The notes below the pieces were generated by a model. It was not told the origin of the DNA, searched no databases, and saw nothing but the letters and a program-made list of their open reading frames with translations. Positions 25,367 to 31,922 of a stretch of 58,760 bases of DNA are shown piece after piece; the first letter of the stretch is position 1; every line of letters begins with the position of its first letter. A program made the translations under genes and the position numbers. Source of the stretch: a virus; the IMG/VR virus record IMGVR_UViG_3300037502_000670, positions 1 to 58,760 of that record. One strand, written 5' to 3'.

Positions 25367-25732
25367 TTATGCAGCGATCTCGTTCCCTGCCAAGCGCCAT
25401 ACTACCAACTGCTCGTAGCCAACGGCAACGAGGGTCTTCATCGCTGTGCATGACAGCTTGGTGGGTATGATGTGGAAGGGATGTGCCTTGCTGTAGTGCT
25501 TGGATGTCGTGGTGCCGTACTTGTCCTCGTTGGCGAACCAGCGGTGAGTGGTGGGCTCATAGACGAACAGTGGCCAGTGCTGGCCATAGCTAAACACGGC
25601 GTAGACGCCGCTATCGCACCAGTAACCGAACAGTTGCTTGTTGCTCGTATGGAAGGGAACCCTACGCTCCACGAAGGTGCGGCAGGACTGGACAGTGGTC
25701 TCATGGGCGGTTACGCCGTTAATCTTACCCAT
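25367..25732 (-). CDS. Unknown protein, 121 residues
   Basis: ATG 25732 is chosen for the GGAGGAAGTCAACA directly upstream. Aromatic and beta-rich (FGYWCDSGVYAVFSYGQHWP; VYEPTTHRWFANEDKY), likely a small globular beta fold. No family recognised. Confidence 0.75.
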   Translation of the reverse strand: MGKINGVTAHETTVQSCRTFVERRVPFHTSNKQLFGYWCDSGVYAVFSYGQHWPLFVYEPTTHRWFANEDKYGTTTSKHYSKAHPFHIIPTKLSCTAMKTLVAVGYEQLVVWRLAGNEIAA

Positions 25733-25892
25733 TGTTGACTTCCTCCATATCATCCAGATGTTGTTCGATCAGCTTGATAACCGTATCAAGCACCATGATC
25801 CTGTTAAGACCATCCATGTTGTCCACCTCACGGATGGTACGAACCAGCAGCTTAAGCATAGCCCGGTCAGCGGGCACTTCTGTCCTAACCAT
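25725..25892 (-). CDS. Small helical unknown protein, 55 residues
   Basis: MVRTEVPADRAMLKLLVRTI begins an all-helical peptide. AGGAGG lies 12 bases before ATG 25892, which also overlaps the stop of the zinc-ribbon gene (TAATG). Its own 3' end overlaps the next gene by 8 bp. Function unknown. Confidence 0.65.
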   Translation of the reverse strand: MVRTEVPADRAMLKLLVRTIREVDNMDGLNRIMVLDTVIKLIEQHLDDMEEVNNG

Positions 25893-26092
25893 TACTTTAC
25901 ATTGCCTCCTTTGTTGTTAATGCCAAGAAGCTCTTGGCGGCTGGTGATGACTGTATAGTTGCTCTTGTGCATAGGCACTACGGTAAACTTAACACCCTTA
26001 GCGTGATGAGCACCACAGGTGATACACGTATCGGAGATACGCGCTCTTGCTATGGGCAGTATAGGAAGTTTACAAACCTTACAGTTTAGCAT
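25892..26092 (-). CDS. Zinc-ribbon protein, first gene of the early operon
   Basis: 66 residues from ATG 26092 (AAGGAACTATAC upstream). CKVC near residue 4 and CITC near residue 24 form a two-knuckle zinc ribbon, followed by GAHHAKG. As the first gene after the early promoter it may act on host transcription or translation; this is inference from position and fold. Confidence 0.75.
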   Translation of the reverse strand: MLNCKVCKLPILPIARARISDTCITCGAHHAKGVKFTVVPMHKSNYTVITSRQELLGINNKGGNVK

Positions 26093-26130
26093 GTATAGTT
26101 CCTTATGGACGTAGTTTGGGCCGGGCCTCC

Positions 26131-26160
26131 ATTGTGCCACGGGGCGGGGCGGCTTGTCAA
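26131..26160 (-). promoter_or_regulatory. Early minus-strand sigma-70-like promoter
   Basis: Minus strand: -35 TTGACA (26160-26155), 18-base GC-rich spacer, -10 CACAAT (26136-26131). Predicted start near 26124 leaves a leader of about 32 bases with AAGGAAC before ATG 26092. It would drive the whole leftward early arm. The -35 is perfect; the -10 matches four of six. Confidence 0.6.
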
Positions 26161-26177
26161 AGCGGCGGCCTTAAGAT

Positions 26178-26678
26178 GTGTAAGGTTTGTATAGTTTGAT
26201 AGTGGTGAAGGTGTAAGGTTTGTAAAGTTGTTAAGGCAAGGCGTGTAAAGTAGCAAAAATGATTTGTAAAGTAGCAAAAAATGGAGGCGGGTATCTGAGT
26301 ATTAGAGATAGTGAATATAGGAACAAAACCAATGGGTTAGTGTGTAAAGAAAGGCAGGTATCTAAACTATCTAAGTTTTTGGAGGTAATGTGGTGCTAAA
26401 AAATTTTTTGGACGAATGTCCCAGTTAAGTTGTAAAGCAGTGTCGTTCTACATTTGTTCCAAGAATTATTTTGCGGTGTCGTGTAACCCAAAAACCCTTA
26501 TTATTTAGATTTTCTGTCTAATATAATATATATATATAGGAGCCAACCCCTTGGTTTTACTGCGTTTCCTTGGTGTAAAGTGTAAACTTCTAGGAATAAT
26601 GTCGGTTAAGTTTCGTTTTGCTAGTTTACATTGTCTAGATACTTAACAAGTTTACACAGCTAGATGCCCAAGTTTACA
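26178..26678. other. Candidate replication origin: heptamer array, iterons and AT tract
   Basis: No gene is seen here. Direct repeats: GTGTAAGGTTTGTA at 26178-26191 and 26211-26224 (33-base period); TGTAAAGTAGCAAAAA at 26244-26259 and 26265-26280 (21-base period). TGTAAAG also at 26221, 26343, 26431 and 26574, then TGTAAAC at 26581; beyond about 26600 the motif continues on the other strand (GTTTACA at 26624, 26650, 26672). A run of almost pure A/T lies at 26499-26538. Repeats plus AT-rich unwinding tract at the start of the early operon is the classic layout of an iteron origin, also of a regulator-binding array. Confidence 0.65.
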
Positions 26679-26817
26679 GTGTTAAGTCGTGTTAACGCGC
26701 GCATAATGCGACCTATAGGCCCCCGACGTATGGTCGAGCGATAGCGAGACCGAACCGCGCAGCAACTAGAGGCTTCGACGTTTAGAGGCGGTCAGTGCCC
26801 GCTGGTTCGCAGACAAC
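26679..26817. other. Noncoding stretch between origin array and terminator
   Basis: No gene, no clear promoter. It contains GTGTTAAC and GCGCGC near 26690-26703 and a weak inverted pair GGTC...GACC around 26733-26752. Composition shifts from AT-rich to GC-rich across it. Confidence 0.4.
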
Positions 26818-26848
26818 AAAAAAGGGTGGGGGCTCACGCCCTCCACCC
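26818..26848 (-). terminator. Rho-independent terminator of the 26834-27453 gene group
   Basis: Minus strand: GGGTGG-A-GGGC stem (26848-26838), loop GTGA, GCCCCCACCC (26833-26824), then six T (26823-26818). One bulged A in a 10-bp GC-rich stem. The stop codon of the 22-residue gene forms the loop. It separates this small operon from the origin region. Confidence 0.85.
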
Positions 26849-26902
26849 GTAGATGATAACCAGTCCGATAGCGACGAAGAGTAGATAGAATGCAAGTGTC
26901 AT
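26834..26902 (-). CDS. Membrane micro-peptide, 22 residues
   Basis: MTLAFYLLFVAIGLVIIYGW plus two residues: one transmembrane helix. CAACAGGAGTGGAACAC lies upstream of ATG 26902, the same strong ribosome-binding element as real neighbouring genes. The stop lies in the terminator loop. Size makes it uncertain, but the signal context is good. Confidence 0.55.
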   Translation of the reverse strand: MTLAFYLLFVAIGLVIIYGWRA

Positions 26903-26924
26903 GTGTTCCACTCCTGTTGAGGTA

Positions 26925-26946
26925 GAGGGGCGGTTTCCCGCCCCTC
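26925..26946 (-). promoter_or_regulatory. Hairpin before the 22-residue gene
   Basis: Perfect 9-bp stem GAGGGGCGG/CCGCCCCTC closed, on the minus strand, by a GAAA tetraloop, between the stop of the 57-residue gene and the CAACAGGAG element of the next. No T-run. Part of the recurrent hairpin-plus-ribosome-binding pattern. Confidence 0.6.
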
Positions 26947-26950
26947 CCGT

Positions 26951-27124
26951 TTAGCCCTTGATCTCGTGGATGATCCGCCCGAGTTCGTCCTTTATAACGA
27001 TGGGGAACGGCGGCTTCGCTTGCCTCGCGGCGAGCGTGCTTGCCTTATCCAAGGCCCGTGTCCACGAGTGGACTAGGGCAGAGGTTTCCCGACCATTGGC
27101 GGCATAATAGGTCACGAAGTACAT
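26951..27124 (-). CDS. Small unknown protein, 57 residues
   Basis: MYFVTYYAANGRETSALVHS and a basic helical middle, then PIVIKDELGRIIHEIKG. CCAACAGGAGAATTGCCT precedes ATG 27124. Looks like a small alpha/beta fold; not recognised. Confidence 0.7.
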   Translation of the reverse strand: MYFVTYYAANGRETSALVHSWTRALDKASTLAARQAKPPFPIVIKDELGRIIHEIKG

Positions 27125-27151
27125 AGGCAATTCTCCTGTTGGGTTGATTGT

Positions 27152-27175
27152 GGGAGGGGTCCGGAGACCCCTCCC
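27152..27175 (-). promoter_or_regulatory. Hairpin with UCCG loop before the 57-residue gene
   Basis: Perfect 10-bp stem GGGAGGGGTC/GACCCCTCCC; on the minus strand the loop is TCCG closed by C-G, a stable UNCG-type tetraloop. It is followed by ACAATCAACCCAACAGGAG and the next gene. Same arrangement as at 20777 and 26925. Confidence 0.6.
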
Positions 27176-27183
27176 GTTCCTGC

Positions 27184-27453
27184 TTACTTCAGCTTGAACA
27201 CGTTCTTGGCTGCAGCCTTGGGCTTTTCTGCGGGGACCGCCGCGACACTCAACCTACCAAAGCGGTAGCCGAATGCGAGGGTATGTCCCTCAGGGATCAT
27301 CGAGGATGCCTGCTTGCGCACGCCTTCCTCAAAGGCTTCCCTGATCTTAGCCGTCTTGCTCTGCGCGTCCTTGAGGGTGGCATAGAGCTTCTGGTTTTCA
27401 GCAGAGAGGTCCGAAACTTCGATCTGCATCCAAGCGAGCTTGTCGTTAGACAT
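27184..27453 (-). CDS. Small unknown protein with coiled-coil segment, 89 residues
   Basis: ATG 27453 (a GTG at 27462 is possible; neither has a strong Shine-Dalgarno). Residues 10-45 are helical and charged, fitting a coiled coil; the C-terminus is a short Lys/Ala tail (PKAAAKNVFKLK) after a beta segment. First gene of a three-gene group. Function unknown. Confidence 0.7.
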   Translation of the reverse strand: MSNDKLAWMQIEVSDLSAENQKLYATLKDAQSKTAKIREAFEEGVRKQASSMIPEGHTLAFGYRFGRLSVAAVPAEKPKAAAKNVFKLK

Positions 27454-27757
27454 GGTGTTCACACTTTCAATCAGCAGGGGCCTTGGTAGACCCGGCCCCC
27501 TTAGGGGTCATCTAGGCGTCACCGCTTCGACACCTTCAATATGGCAGGAACGTCCCAGAATGTCAAAAAGCCCGGTTTTCGCGGGCGTTTGCGCCGCGCG
27601 CCCTCGGGCATTGCGCGTGCATCCGCGCCGCATGGGGGGAGGGGTAGGGGGGCCACATGGATTGGCTTGCGATAGGCCCCGTCCATTTGTAGGCAAACGC
27701 TCAATCCAAGACCCCAAAAACCAATACTTTACATAATTGTATAGTTTACTCGCCCCG
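27454..27757. other. Divergent intergenic region between early and late arms
   Basis: No gene seen. Contents: GGGGCC/GGCCCC inverted pair near 27478-27501 downstream of which the minus-strand gene group starts; a GC-rich middle; and CTTTACA (27728-27734) and AGTTTAC (27743-27749), copies of the origin heptamer on the bottom strand, just before the terminase promoter. A convincing minus-strand promoter was not found. Confidence 0.5.
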
Positions 27758-27786
27758 TTGACACCTAGCCCGACCGCAGACATAAT
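27758..27786 (+). promoter_or_regulatory. Late sigma-70-like promoter for the packaging genes
   Basis: TTGACA (27758-27763), 17-base spacer, CATAAT (27781-27786). The -10 ends only 8 bases before the ATG at 27795, so transcription should begin at 27793 or 27795 and give a leaderless or nearly leaderless message. Two heptamer copies lie 10-30 bases upstream. Confidence 0.75.
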
Positions 27787-27794
27787 CCCACGAC

Positions 27795-28286
27795 ATGGAC
27801 CTGAGCCCATTCAACTATACCAAGTGGTCGGACCGTCTGGCATTCGACATGGCCCTGCTTCTGGAGGGCAGTGGCGAGGAGATGAGCGAGATGCTGAGCC
27901 GTCACCGGATCAGCACGGACGAGATTGCCGCCTTCAGCAAAGACCCGGTTTTCCTCAAGAAAGTGGAGCATTACCGGGAAGAAGTGCGTGAGAAGGGGCT
28001 TACTTTCCGGATGAAGGCCCGAGCACAGGCAGAAGAACTTCTTGTCACGTCTTGGACCCTTATTCACTCCCCCGATGTCTCAGCCGCAGTCAAAGCCGAC
28101 CTGATAAAGCAGACGGTCAAGTGGGGCGGGCTGGAGCCCAAGAACGACATCGACGCATCTGCCTCTGGTGGCGGCGTGCGGATCACCATCAACCTCAATC
28201 AGCCCGTGGAAACCGAGACCTACGAGTACGACCAGAACGTGATCGAGCACGATGGCGATGAGGTCCAAGACGATGAACTTGCCTGA
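27795..28286 (+). CDS. Terminase small subunit (probable)
   Basis: 163 residues. Position directly before the large terminase group, size, helical composition and a probable N-terminal HTH region (LSRHRISTDEIAAFSKDPVF) followed by a long central helix and an acidic C-terminal tail fit TerS, which binds packaging-site DNA and feeds it to TerL. There is no Shine-Dalgarno before ATG 27795, matching a leaderless message; an internal ATG at 27882 with GAGGAG before it would give a shorter form. No family signature is diagnostic, so the call rests on place and layout. Confidence 0.72.
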   Translation: MDLSPFNYTKWSDRLAFDMALLLEGSGEEMSEMLSRHRISTDEIAAFSKDPVFLKKVEHYREEVREKGLTFRMKARAQAEELLVTSWTLIHSPDVSAAVKADLIKQTVKWGGLEPKNDIDASASGGGVRITINLNQPVETETYEYDQNVIEHDGDEVQDDELA

Positions 28287-28479
28287 TACCGTACTCGACG
28301 CCTTTGGCGAAGACCCTGAGACGGGCCGATACTCGGCACGGATATATTCAGCGACTGCCGCCCGCGAGATCGAGCGCACCCTTGCCGAGGCAGGGATCAG
28401 CTACCAGACCCGGATCGTCCGTTCCCGCAAGCGCGGGATTTACTACCAGATCATTCTGCTGGAGGGTACAGATGCCTAA
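28273..28479 (+). CDS. Small unknown protein, 68 residues
   Basis: ATG 28273 (GAGG 9 bases upstream) overlaps the terminase small subunit by 14 bp; the longer reading from 28252 is less likely. MNLPDTVLDAFGEDPETGRY then an alpha/beta body with REIERTLAEAG. Not recognised. Confidence 0.65.
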   Translation: MNLPDTVLDAFGEDPETGRYSARIYSATAAREIERTLAEAGISYQTRIVRSRKRGIYYQIILLEGTDA

Positions 28480-28663
28480 GCGCCCGATCCCGGTCTATCA
28501 CATTGCACCCAAGGACGACCTGTACCTCCATGTGTTCGACGCGACTGGCTCCTGCTGGTGCGACCCGGAGGTGGAGATCGACTGCGACGACGACAAGATT
28601 ATCACCCATCACGCTTACGACCAGCGTGAGGATTACGAGGACGGGCTGCGCAAGCCCCACTGA
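28472..28663 (+). CDS. Small acidic unknown protein, 63 residues
   Basis: GGAGGG lies 5 bases before ATG 28472, which overlaps the previous gene by 8 bp. Begins MPKRPIPVYHIAPKDDLY; middle very acidic (CDPEVEIDCDDDK). Found between the terminase subunits; function unknown. Confidence 0.65.
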   Translation: MPKRPIPVYHIAPKDDLYLHVFDATGSCWCDPEVEIDCDDDKIITHHAYDQREDYEDGLRKPH

Positions 28664-28666
28664 TAC

Positions 28667-30058
28667 ATGGCACTTGAGATAGACTATACGCCTCCGAAGA
28701 CGGGCAAGCTGTTCATGGAGTGCGATGCAAGGATGCGCGTGCTCATGGGCCCGGTGGGCTCCGGCAAGTCGGTCACCTGCTCGTTCGAGATCATCCGCCG
28801 GGCGTCCATGCAAAAGCCAGACGCATCTGGCCGCAGGCGCAGCCGCTGGGCCATCGTGCGTGAAACCGCACGGCAGTTGCAGGATACGACGATAAAGACG
28901 TTCCTCGACTGGTTCCCGCCGGGGCCGTGCGGGCAGTTCATGCGCACGACGAAGACCTACTTTTTCAAGGTCGGGGATGTCGAGGCAGAGATCATGTTCC
29001 GCGCATTGGATGACGCGGATGACGTGGCGAACCTGAACTCGCTGGAGTTGACAGGCGCGTGGTTCAACGAGTGCCGGGATATTGACCCGGCGATTGTCGA
29101 TGCGATGTCAAAGCGTATCGGTCGTTTTCCCAGTGCCAAGGATGGCGGGCCGTCGTGGTTTGGGATGTGGGGGGATACCAACCCGCCGACCATGGATACG
29201 TGGTGGTACTACCAGCTTGAGCATCTGGACCCCACGGACGGGGTGAGCCTCAACGACAATGGCTGGGAAGTGTTCAAGCAGCCGTCTGGTCGCAGTATTT
29301 ACGCCGAGAATATCGAGAACCTGCCGGAAGGGTACTATGACACACAGGGCCGATCCGAAGAATATATCCGTGTGTACATTGACGGCGAATATGGCCTTAG
29401 CCTCGCTGGTATGCCTGTCTACAAGTATTTCCGGCCTGACTACCATATGGCTGGCGAACGTCTCAGGGCTTTCACTGGCGGTACTCGGCCTGTCGTCGTC
29501 GGTATGGACTTGGGGCTTACCCCCGCAGCAGTCATCGGACAGCAGGACCCGCGCGGACGCGCGCTGATAATGGCCGAGTGCGTCAGCTACGACATGGGTA
29601 TCCAGCGATTTGTCCGGACGATGCTCAAGCCGTTGCTGTATGAGCGGTTTTCGGGATGCCCCGTGCTCGTAGTGGTTGACCCGGCAGGTACGGCGAGGGC
29701 GCAGACGGACGAGCGCAGCGCGGTTGACATCGTGAAAGCCGAGGGGTTGCGGGTCATTCCGGCGCGGACGAACGCCATCAGTGCGCGTATCTCGGCAGTG
29801 GATGACTACCTCATGCGGCAGGTCGATGGCGACCCGGCATTCATCGTGGACCCGTCATGCACACACCTCAAGGCGGCGATGATGGGTGGGTACCGGTACA
29901 AGCCAACAGGTGACAACGCCATCGACAAGAACAAGCACTCGCACGTTGCTGAAGCCCTGCAATATCTTTGTCTGCATTTGAGCAATGCCAGCGGCGATTT
30001 CATGTACCAGACGCTCAAGCGCGACATTCGCCCGGTTGTCTCTGCAGGATGGACTTGA
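28667..30058 (+). CDS. Terminase large subunit (ATPase-nuclease)
   Basis: 463 residues. Walker A GPVGSGKS at 28-35; a Walker B-type strand ending GAWFNE with E135 as catalytic carboxylate; nuclease acidic residues in GMDLGL (D281) and VVVDPAGTA (D338), with a C-terminal HVAEALQY stretch. It pumps DNA into the procapsid and cuts concatemers. A strong terminator follows at 30148-30176. The compact size is close to terminases of P22-like and related podoviruses. Confidence 0.93.
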   Translation: MALEIDYTPPKTGKLFMECDARMRVLMGPVGSGKSVTCSFEIIRRASMQKPDASGRRRSRWAIVRETARQLQDTTIKTFLDWFPPGPCGQFMRTTKTYFFKVGDVEAEIMFRALDDADDVANLNSLELTGAWFNECRDIDPAIVDAMSKRIGRFPSAKDGGPSWFGMWGDTNPPTMDTWWYYQLEHLDPTDGVSLNDNGWEVFKQPSGRSIYAENIENLPEGYYDTQGRSEEYIRVYIDGEYGLSLAGMPVYKYFRPDYHMAGERLRAFTGGTRPVVVGMDLGLTPAAVIGQQDPRGRALIMAECVSYDMGIQRFVRTMLKPLLYERFSGCPVLVVVDPAGTARAQTDERSAVDIVKAEGLRVIPARTNAISARISAVDDYLMRQVDGDPAFIVDPSCTHLKAAMMGGYRYKPTGDNAIDKNKHSHVAEALQYLCLHLSNASGDFMYQTLKRDIRPVVSAGWT

Positions 30059-30088
30059 CTTGCGGCGGGCGGTGTAGCATTCTCGTCC

Positions 30089-30176
30089 TGCCGGGGGGTT
30101 ATGTCCACCCATCCCTCGGCACACACCTCCTCCCCTGTTGGAACTTGCCCCGGTAGCCGCCGCTACCGGGGTTTTT
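30089..30176 (+). ncRNA. Candidate small structured RNA after the large terminase gene
   Basis: Plus strand: a first stem-loop TGCCGGGGG...CCCTCGGCA (30090-30122), a single-stranded pyrimidine stretch CCTCCTCCCCTGTTGG (30126-30141), then a perfect terminator hairpin. The stretch contains CCTGTTGG, the exact complement of the CCAACAGG in the ribosome-binding elements of four early genes. A possible promoter TTGACT-N17-CATTCT lies at 30055-30083. Alternatively it is the processed 3' end of the terminase message. The opposite reading, an inverted copy of the early hairpin-plus-binding-site element, is also possible. Confidence 0.4.
30148..30176 (+). terminator. Rho-independent terminator after the terminase gene
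   Basis: Perfect 10-bp stem CCCCGGTAGC/GCTACCGGGG, loop CGCC, then TTTTT (30172-30176). It ends the packaging transcript, so genes from 30247 need read-through or a further promoter; only weak candidates are visible between 30177 and 30246. Confidence 0.93.
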
Positions 30177-30246
30177 ATGCTGTTGCATAGCGCGCGCAGT
30201 TGGTGTACCGTGGGGCAGACTGACCATAACCACAAGGGTTTAGCCG

Positions 30247-30600
30247 ATGGCGACCGTCTCTCCTGCATTCAGTTTTGTTCAGGCGCAGTCTGCCAAGGTG
30301 CCTCGGACCGTGTGGAGCGGTATCGTCACGGGCGATACGATTGAGCCGTTCATCGTCGTGGCGCAGGCGGCTGTGGCCGGGTGTGTGCAGATCGGCGGTA
30401 CGTTCGGTGGTGCCACGGTTGGCTTGCAAGCGTCGAACGACGGCGTGACTTACTTCGACATCAAGGATTTGGGCGGTACGGTCGTCAGTGCCTCGTCGGC
30501 GGCGCTGTTCGAGTTCACGACGGCTGCGGTCTATCTGCGACCGATTGTGACGGGTGGTTCGGCCAATGCCATTACCGTGACCTTGGTGATGCGAGGCTGA
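30247..30600 (+). CDS. Beta-rich structural protein, 117 residues
   Basis: Small-residue and beta-rich, with the common phage pattern of an ASNDGVTYFDIKD turn followed by a short strand pair. Such proteins accompany fibre genes and may be virion decoration or fibre adaptor proteins. Weak AAGGG before ATG 30247. Function inferred from composition and place. Confidence 0.65.
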   Translation: MATVSPAFSFVQAQSAKVPRTVWSGIVTGDTIEPFIVVAQAAVAGCVQIGGTFGGATVGLQASNDGVTYFDIKDLGGTVVSASSAALFEFTTAAVYLRPIVTGGSANAITVTLVMRG

Positions 30601-30601
30601 C

Positions 30602-30727
30602 GTGCTGAACATCGTCCTGATCATGCGGCGGGTACGGAGGCAGACATCGGCTCTGCTGAACAACCTGCTGTCTGAGGACGGTGACGACCTGCTGCAAGAA
30701 GACGGCACGTATATCCTGCTGGAGTAG
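30602..30727 (+). CDS. Micro-protein, 41 residues, Leu/Asp-rich repeats
   Basis: GTG 30602 with GAGG upstream and two bases after the previous stop. C-terminal half repeats the pattern LLSEDGDDLL / LLQEDGTYILLE, a short beta-turn repeat I know from small proteins in phage tail-fibre regions. Function unknown. Confidence 0.6.
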   Translation: MLNIVLIMRRVRRQTSALLNNLLSEDGDDLLQEDGTYILLE

Positions 30728-30729
30728 CG

Positions 30730-31503
30730 ATGGGTGTTCTGCTTAAAAATAACACCTCTAGCCTGCTGGTCGGTTCGGTCAGTGCGGGTACTACGTCCGT
30801 CGTGGTGACGACTGGCGCTGGCGCTGGCTTTCCTGCCGTTGGCGTGGGTGATTATTTCTATGCAACGCTTGTCAGTCCCACGGGGCTTTACGAGATTGTT
30901 AAGTGTACGGCACGGGTCAATGACGTGCTGACCATCGTGCGGGCGCAGGAAGGCACTGTTGCCATTCCGTTCCCAGACGGCAGCCGGATCGACCTGCGGG
31001 TCACTGCCCAGTCCGTGATTGACGCCATTGCCGACCGTGTGGCACTAAAAGATCAGGCATCCGAGATCAGCTTCGCCCCCACTGGCACCATCAGCGCGAC
31101 CAACGTGCAGGACGCCATTGTCGAGATTTCCTCAGCTTCCGAGATCAGTTTTACACCTACGGGGTCAATATCCTCCACCAACGTGCAGAACGCCATTGTC
31201 GAGGTGGCGAATGAGCACGACGACGCTGCCGAGATCAGCATCGCTGATGCAGGAGGGTATTATACCGGGACGAACGTTGAGGCTGCGCTGCAGGAACTTC
31301 GCGCGGTCAGTCTGAATACTTTTACCGGTAACGGCTCCACGGTGAACTTTACCATATCTGCAACTTATGGATTGGAAAACCTTACAAGCGTGCATATCAA
31401 TGGTGTGTATCAGCATAAGGCGACATACTCGCTGTCCGGCACGACCCTGACGTTTTCTGAAGCACCGCCTGTCAACTCGATCATCGAAGTCCTTGTGAGG
31501 TAA
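30730..31503 (+). CDS. Fibre-like protein with shared virion-anchor domain
   Basis: 257 residues. Residues 1-95 are paralogous to the N-termini of the tailspikes at 33926 and 36122 (LLxNN, GxYxYATxxxPxGxxEIVK, VRxQEGT), so this part very likely docks onto the tail. Three repeats follow: EISFAPTGTISATNVQDAIV, EISFTPTGSISSTNVQNAIV and EISIADAGGYYTGTNVEAAL. The C-terminal 60 residues form a beta-rich tip. A short fibre or an adaptor to which other spikes bind. Confidence 0.75.
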   Translation: MGVLLKNNTSSLLVGSVSAGTTSVVVTTGAGAGFPAVGVGDYFYATLVSPTGLYEIVKCTARVNDVLTIVRAQEGTVAIPFPDGSRIDLRVTAQSVIDAIADRVALKDQASEISFAPTGTISATNVQDAIVEISSASEISFTPTGSISSTNVQNAIVEVANEHDDAAEISIADAGGYYTGTNVEAALQELRAVSLNTFTGNGSTVNFTISATYGLENLTSVHINGVYQHKATYSLSGTTLTFSEAPPVNSIIEVLVR

Positions 31504-31504
31504 C

Positions 31505-31684
31505 ATGAAGGGCAAGAACTGGATTGCTGGTGCCATCAAGAAGCCGGGGGCTCTGCGCTCCCAGCTCGGCACGCCCAAGGGCAAGAACATCCCGGCCAAG
31601 ACACTGGCTGCGGCAGCCAAGAAGCCCGGCAAGATGGGCCAGCGGGCCCGCCTCGCACAGACCCTGAAGGGCTTTAACAAGTGA
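31505..31684 (+). CDS. Small basic phage protein, 59 residues
   Basis: Lys/Ala-rich with KKPGALRSQLG and KKPGKMGQRARLA, a pattern I recall from a widespread uncharacterised phage family. Strong positive charge suggests nucleic acid or capsid-lumen contact. ATG 31505 has GTGAGG upstream; its stop overlaps the next GTG. Confidence 0.7.
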   Translation: MKGKNWIAGAIKKPGALRSQLGTPKGKNIPAKTLAAAAKKPGKMGQRARLAQTLKGFNK

Positions 31685-31914
31685 AAAACCCGCAGCAATC
31701 GCTCAAGGACTGGACGGCGCAGAAATGGCGCACGCGGTCCGGCAAGCCGTCAGCCAAGACGGGTGAGCGATATCTGCCGGAGGCGGCTATCAAGGCACTG
31801 TCTCCGGCTGAGTATGCAGCTACAACTCGGGCCAAGCGTTCCGGCAAGGCCAAGGGCAAGCAATTCGTGCCTCAACCGGCGTCCATCGCCAAGAAAACCT
31901 CGAAATATCGCTAG
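31681..31914 (+). CDS. DUF5872-like small basic protein, 77 residues
   Basis: Begins at GTG 31681 overlapping the previous stop (GTGA). The stretches SLKDWTAQKWRTRSGKPS, GERYLPEAAIKALS, EYAATTRAKR and KKTSKYR match the uncharacterised family I know as DUF5872, common in large environmental phages. Function unknown. Confidence 0.75.
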   Translation: MKNPQQSLKDWTAQKWRTRSGKPSAKTGERYLPEAAIKALSPAEYAATTRAKRSGKAKGKQFVPQPASIAKKTSKYR

Positions 31915-31922
31915 GAGCCATC

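Noticed and set aside
26679-26817. tRNA or structured RNA gene
   Set aside because: GC-rich stretches with weak inverted pairs but no cloverleaf arms, TTC loop or CCA end could be traced.
29855-30100. Minus-strand reading from an ATG near 30100 preceded by CCAACAGGGGAGGAGG, antisense to the terminase 3' end
   Set aside because: The hairpin-plus-binding-site look is tempting, but the spacing to ATG is long and the product has no coding character; kept only as the rival reading of the small-RNA finding.
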